This document shows, in pieces, positions 33,480 to 35,619 of a stretch of 35,619 nucleotides of DNA. The DNA is from JAYGED01 sp046582565 (GTDB lineage: Bacteria > Pseudomonadota > Alphaproteobacteria > JAAXGF01): contig JAYGED010000051.1 in the NCBI GenBank assembly GCA_046582565.1, positions 1 through 35,619 on the forward strand. The letters are read 5' to 3'. Each line of letters begins with the position of its first letter. The stretch's first letter is position 1. A program made the translations under genes and the position numbers. The notes beneath the pieces were generated by a model. That model was given only the letters and a program-made list of their open reading frames with translations, ran no database searches and was not told where the DNA came from.

Positions 33480-33572
33480 GGCTGGATCTGCCGACACGAA
33501 CGCGGCCATCGGGCTCCATAGCGGTGACCCGGTCAGTTTAGCAATTTGACGGCGAGGGAACCATGCTGGGAA

Positions 33573-33818
33573 TCACACCGCACAGGTCATGAGAATCATG
33601 TCGCCCGCCACCGCGCCATCCTGCAGGGCGACCCAATGATTTTCATAGAAAGGCGTGGTGTTGGGTTGCGAGAATGAGGGTTGAATGAGGCTTTCGGTCG
33701 ATTGATCCGGCGCCAGGCCGTCATAGAGGACTTCGAAGTAGCCGCCGTATGCCTCGATCGCGAAGCGGGCGAGGTGCGGAATATCGTCGGCCGTTGCCCG
33801 TCGTAATTCCGCTGTCAT
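33573..33818 (-). pseudogene. GNAT acetyltransferase, N-terminal fragment
   Basis: 81 codons from ATG 33818. The start ELRRATADDIPHLARFAIEA with YGGYFEVLYDGLAP and ENHWVALQDGAVAGDMIL is the beginning of a GNAT domain (first strand, two helices, strands 2-4). It stops at TGA before motif A, the acetyl-CoA loop (Q/RxxGxG/A), which is absent; the bases after the stop show no continuation in any frame. So it is a truncated gene or a short relic. It lies 15 bases after the stop of the GFA protein. Confidence 0.65.
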
Positions 33819-33833
33819 GGCGTTCTGTTCCGT

Positions 33834-34307
33834 CTAGCTTTCAGCCGCTTCGCCCGCCGCGAACGCCGCCGCCAGCCCTGTGTCTTCATCGCAGCGCACG
33901 CGGGGCTGGCTTTCATCGAAGTGAAGCCACGGTAGTTGGGACTCCACGCCGTAATGACTGTTGATGGTTATAGCTTCCGGCTCGTCGAGGGTGCCGATAT
34001 GGACCCATACCTTGTCCGTGGACAGGAATTCCGAAACCGGGACCAGGTATCGGTCCGTCAACGGGCTACCACAGTGAGAGCAGAAGCATTTCTCCATAAT
34101 CGATGAGGATCTGTATCGTTTCGGTTCGCCCTTGGTGTAGCGGAATGTGGCTCGCAAGCAGCCGATGAGAGCCTCGAACGCGCTGCCCGTGGTTTTTTGG
34201 CACACGCGACAATGACATAACCCGCCTTCACTGGGGGGCTCGCTAATCTCATAGCGCACCGCGCCGCACAGACAGCCGCCGGTTACCGATTTGGTCTTGT
34301 CTGTCAT
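33834..34307 (-). CDS. GFA/CENP-V family zinc protein (second copy)
   Basis: 157 residues. Cys pattern of the glutathione-dependent formaldehyde-activating (GFA) fold: GGCLCGAVRYEIS (Cys-x-Cys), CHCRVCQKTTGSAF (Cys-x-Cys-x2-Cys) and FCSHCGSPL (Cys-x2-Cys), which bind two zinc ions. Most members have no proven reaction. ATG 34307 follows GGAGAG; GTG 34310 is an alternative. It is very similar to the next upstream gene (34334), clearly a tandem duplication. Confidence 0.92.
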   Translation of the reverse strand: MTDKTKSVTGGCLCGAVRYEISEPPSEGGLCHCRVCQKTTGSAFEALIGCLRATFRYTKGEPKRYRSSSIMEKCFCSHCGSPLTDRYLVPVSEFLSTDKVWVHIGTLDEPEAITINSHYGVESQLPWLHFDESQPRVRCDEDTGLAAAFAAGEAAES

Positions 34308-34333
34308 CACACTCTCCTTCGACCCCTTGCTTG

Positions 34334-34813
34334 TTATTCCTCGCCCGCTTCGGCTGCCGCAAAGTCCGCCGCCATACCTGGGTCTTTATCGCAACGCCGC
34401 TGTGGCAACCCATCATCGAAATTAACCCACGGTAACTGGCTTTCCACACCGTAATGCCAGTCGACGGAAGAGGCTTCGGGGTGGTCGAGCGTGCCTATTT
34501 GGATCCAGACCATGTCCGGACGGCGCCCCGGCGTTTCGGAATTTTCCACGAGGTAGCGATCACACAACAAGCTGCCGCAATTGGAACAGAATCCTTTGTC
34601 CTTGATGGAAGAAGATCGATAGAGCTTCGGCTCGCCCTTGATGTATCGCAGGGCTGCATGCGAAAACCTGGCCATGACCATAAAGGCGCTGCCCGTCGAT
34701 TTCTGGCAGTCGCGGCAATGGCAGGTTCCGGTTTCGATTGGTAGCTCGCTCACCTCATAGCGGATCGCGCCACACAGACAGCCGCCGGTTATGGGTACTG
34801 TATGGCCTGTCAT
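34334..34813 (-). CDS. GFA/CENP-V family zinc protein (first copy)
   Basis: 159 residues. Same fold and motifs as its neighbour: GGCLCGAIRYEVS, CHCRDCQKSTGSAFMV and FCSNCGSLL. The end of the domain (VDWHYGVESQLPWVNFDDGL) is shared with the neighbour almost unchanged. AAAGGAG lies 8 bases before ATG 34813. The two copies are separated by 26 bases and are likely one transcript with the GNAT relic. Its specific substrate is unknown. Confidence 0.92.
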   Translation of the reverse strand: MTGHTVPITGGCLCGAIRYEVSELPIETGTCHCRDCQKSTGSAFMVMARFSHAALRYIKGEPKLYRSSSIKDKGFCSNCGSLLCDRYLVENSETPGRRPDMVWIQIGTLDHPEASSVDWHYGVESQLPWVNFDDGLPQRRCDKDPGMAADFAAAEAGEE

Positions 34814-34840
34814 CTTGAATCTCCTTTAACGTCAGAACGC

Positions 34841-35272
34841 TCAGTTCAGGTTCCAGATATCACGATGGAGCTGCCAGGTGTGGCCGATACGCTTCCAGAC
34901 CACGATATACTGTCCAGGCATTACGGTGCGACCGTTTTCACCGGGAGCGCTTAGAGCAAATATACCCATCTCGCTGGCCGTCGCCCCGCCGGGGATGACT
35001 TCGACGGCATGAAGATCATCAAGTTTCATCCCGGCATCGATGGCGCCCCGCCAGAAGGTCTGAATGGCGGAACGGCCATTAATAGGCTCTCCACCGGGCG
35101 GGAAAAGAGTGGCGTCTTCACTGTAGAAGCCGGCTACGGTTGCGCCGTCTCCGGCATTGAAGGCCGCCACAAACCTAACCAAGGTCTCATCGATGTGTGC
35201 ACGGGGCTCGCCTGCCTCTGCAACAGTCGGTAACAGAATTACGAGCGCGAGAATATTCAGCAATTTTTTCAT
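34841..35272 (-). CDS. exported NTF2-like (SnoaL/DUF4440-type) protein
   Basis: 143 residues. Signal peptide MKKLLNILALVILLPTVAEA (cut before GEPRAH), then an NTF2-like cone domain: VRFVAAFNAGDGATVAGFYSEDATLFPPGG, GRSAIQTFWRGAID, and a C-terminal IVVWKRIGHTWQLHRDIWN strand. This fold is used by small isomerases, dehydratases and binding proteins; no catalytic residues can be assigned. ATG 35270-35272 is chosen because AGGGGG lies just upstream and the signal peptide starts there. It leads the minus-strand run that includes both GFA genes. Confidence 0.88.
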   Translation of the reverse strand: MKKLLNILALVILLPTVAEAGEPRAHIDETLVRFVAAFNAGDGATVAGFYSEDATLFPPGGEPINGRSAIQTFWRGAIDAGMKLDDLHAVEVIPGGATASEMGIFALSAPGENGRTVMPGQYIVVWKRIGHTWQLHRDIWNLN

Positions 35273-35393
35273 GTTTCCCCCTGTGGTTGTAAGGCACTCC
35301 GATGCCAAAATTGATACAATCACACTAGCCGCCGCCCGTTATCACAGCGTTATTTACAATTGCGGATTTCGTGAATTTATCGTCAAATTGTAC

Positions 35394-35423
35394 CGACGAG
35401 CCGGTTTAGCCGGTTCATCGTCG
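35394..35423. repeat. imperfect inverted repeat upstream of the SARP-like gene
   Basis: CGACGA (35394-35399) and TCGTCG (35418-35423) are exact complements, enclosing CCGG-TTTAG-CCGG (35401-35413). It lies 20 bases before the regulator's start codon and about 120 from the divergent NTF2-like gene, so an operator or leader hairpin is possible. Confidence 0.35.
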
Positions 35424-35443
35424 ATTGGGGGGAATTCGGCGGT

Positions 35444-35619
35444 ATGATTTGCTTGCGCATCACACTGTTGGGCGGATTTACGGTTGCTTCGGCTGCCGGA
35501 GAGCAAATCACCCTGAAGGGCCGCAAGATCCAGGCTCTGCTCGCCTGTCTAGCCATGAAACCGGGCGAGGCGTGGCCGCGCGACAAGCTGTGCGGCCTGT
35601 TGTGGAGCGAGCGGGGCGT
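35444..35619 (+). CDS. SARP/BTAD-type transcriptional regulator, N-terminal part (runs off the window)
   Basis: The first 58 residues: MICLRITLLGGFTVASAAG, then KGRKIQALLACLAMKPGEAW and PRDKLCGLLW. This is the start of the OmpR-like winged-helix domain used by SARP and related adenylate-cyclase/TPR regulators. In alphaproteobacteria such proteins often continue into a TPR or cyclase part, which lies beyond the edge. GGGGGG is about 10 bases upstream of ATG 35444. The promoter is not obvious; TTTACA 35353 with TTTATC 35376 at 17 bp is a weak candidate. Confidence 0.8.
   Translation, partial: MICLRITLLGGFTVASAAGEQITLKGRKIQALLACLAMKPGEAWPRDKLCGLLWSERG

Overview
The window is about 62% GC by eye and carries ordinary alphaproteobacterial chromosome. 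Pointers to that class are the NADP-type isocitrate dehydrogenase, the short phosphatidylserine decarboxylase next to pssA, a flagellar export block ending in a CckA-type hybrid kinase, a recA preceded by the alphaproteobacterial LexA box GAAC-N7-GAAC, and a CtrA-type box TTAA-N7-TTAAC. A member of Rhodospirillales or a nearby order is my best guess. No phage, transposon, CRISPR array, tRNA or rRNA was seen.

Layout. 1-2700: a methyltransferase gene broken by an in-frame TGA, a divergent NylB-like serine hydrolase, and an overlapping gene for a protein with two ribbon-helix-helix-like repeats. 2714-8834: csrA facing away from flgB-flgC-fliE-fliQ-fliR-flhB-cckA, with a CtrA-type site in front of flgB. 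cckA is split in two frames. 8833-12941: recA with an SOS box, then alaS with its own promoter and an operator-like palindrome. 12952-15975: icd, a small exported protein, and two c-type cytochromes. 16088-17943: a LysM protein with a 30-bp minisatellite, converging on an unknown gene. 18124-19670: psd-pssA, the two last steps of phosphatidylethanolamine synthesis. 19689-23409: a putative catabolic set (FAH-family enzyme, ThDP enzyme, MFS transporter). 23399-25579: def-fmt-truA on the minus strand. 25637-28354: rmuC and an erythromycin-esterase-like gene. 28351-31127: 4.5S RNA, dnaX, ybaB and recR on the minus strand. 31175-32086: nudC. 32153-35619: accessory genes (a small zinc-ribbon-like ORF, an atypical ureohydrolase, a truncated GNAT, two tandem GFA-family proteins, an exported NTF2-like protein, and the start of a SARP-type regulator).

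How it fits together. CckA sits at the head of the phosphorelay that activates CtrA, and here it ends an operon that probably begins under a CtrA site, which would make a feedback loop between flagellar export genes and the cell-cycle kinase. recA, recR, rmuC and dnaX give a repair/replication flavour but lie in separate units. def-fmt-truA and alaS serve translation.

Two genes (the methyltransferase and cckA) are each interrupted by a single lesion. The cckA lesion in particular should be checked against reads, because the gene is usually essential in this class. I found no clearly new multi-gene system. The most interesting candidates are the CtrA/CckA loop, the alaS palindrome, the CXCH haem motif, the ureohydrolase that lacks one metal ligand, and the small zinc-ribbon-like ORF.
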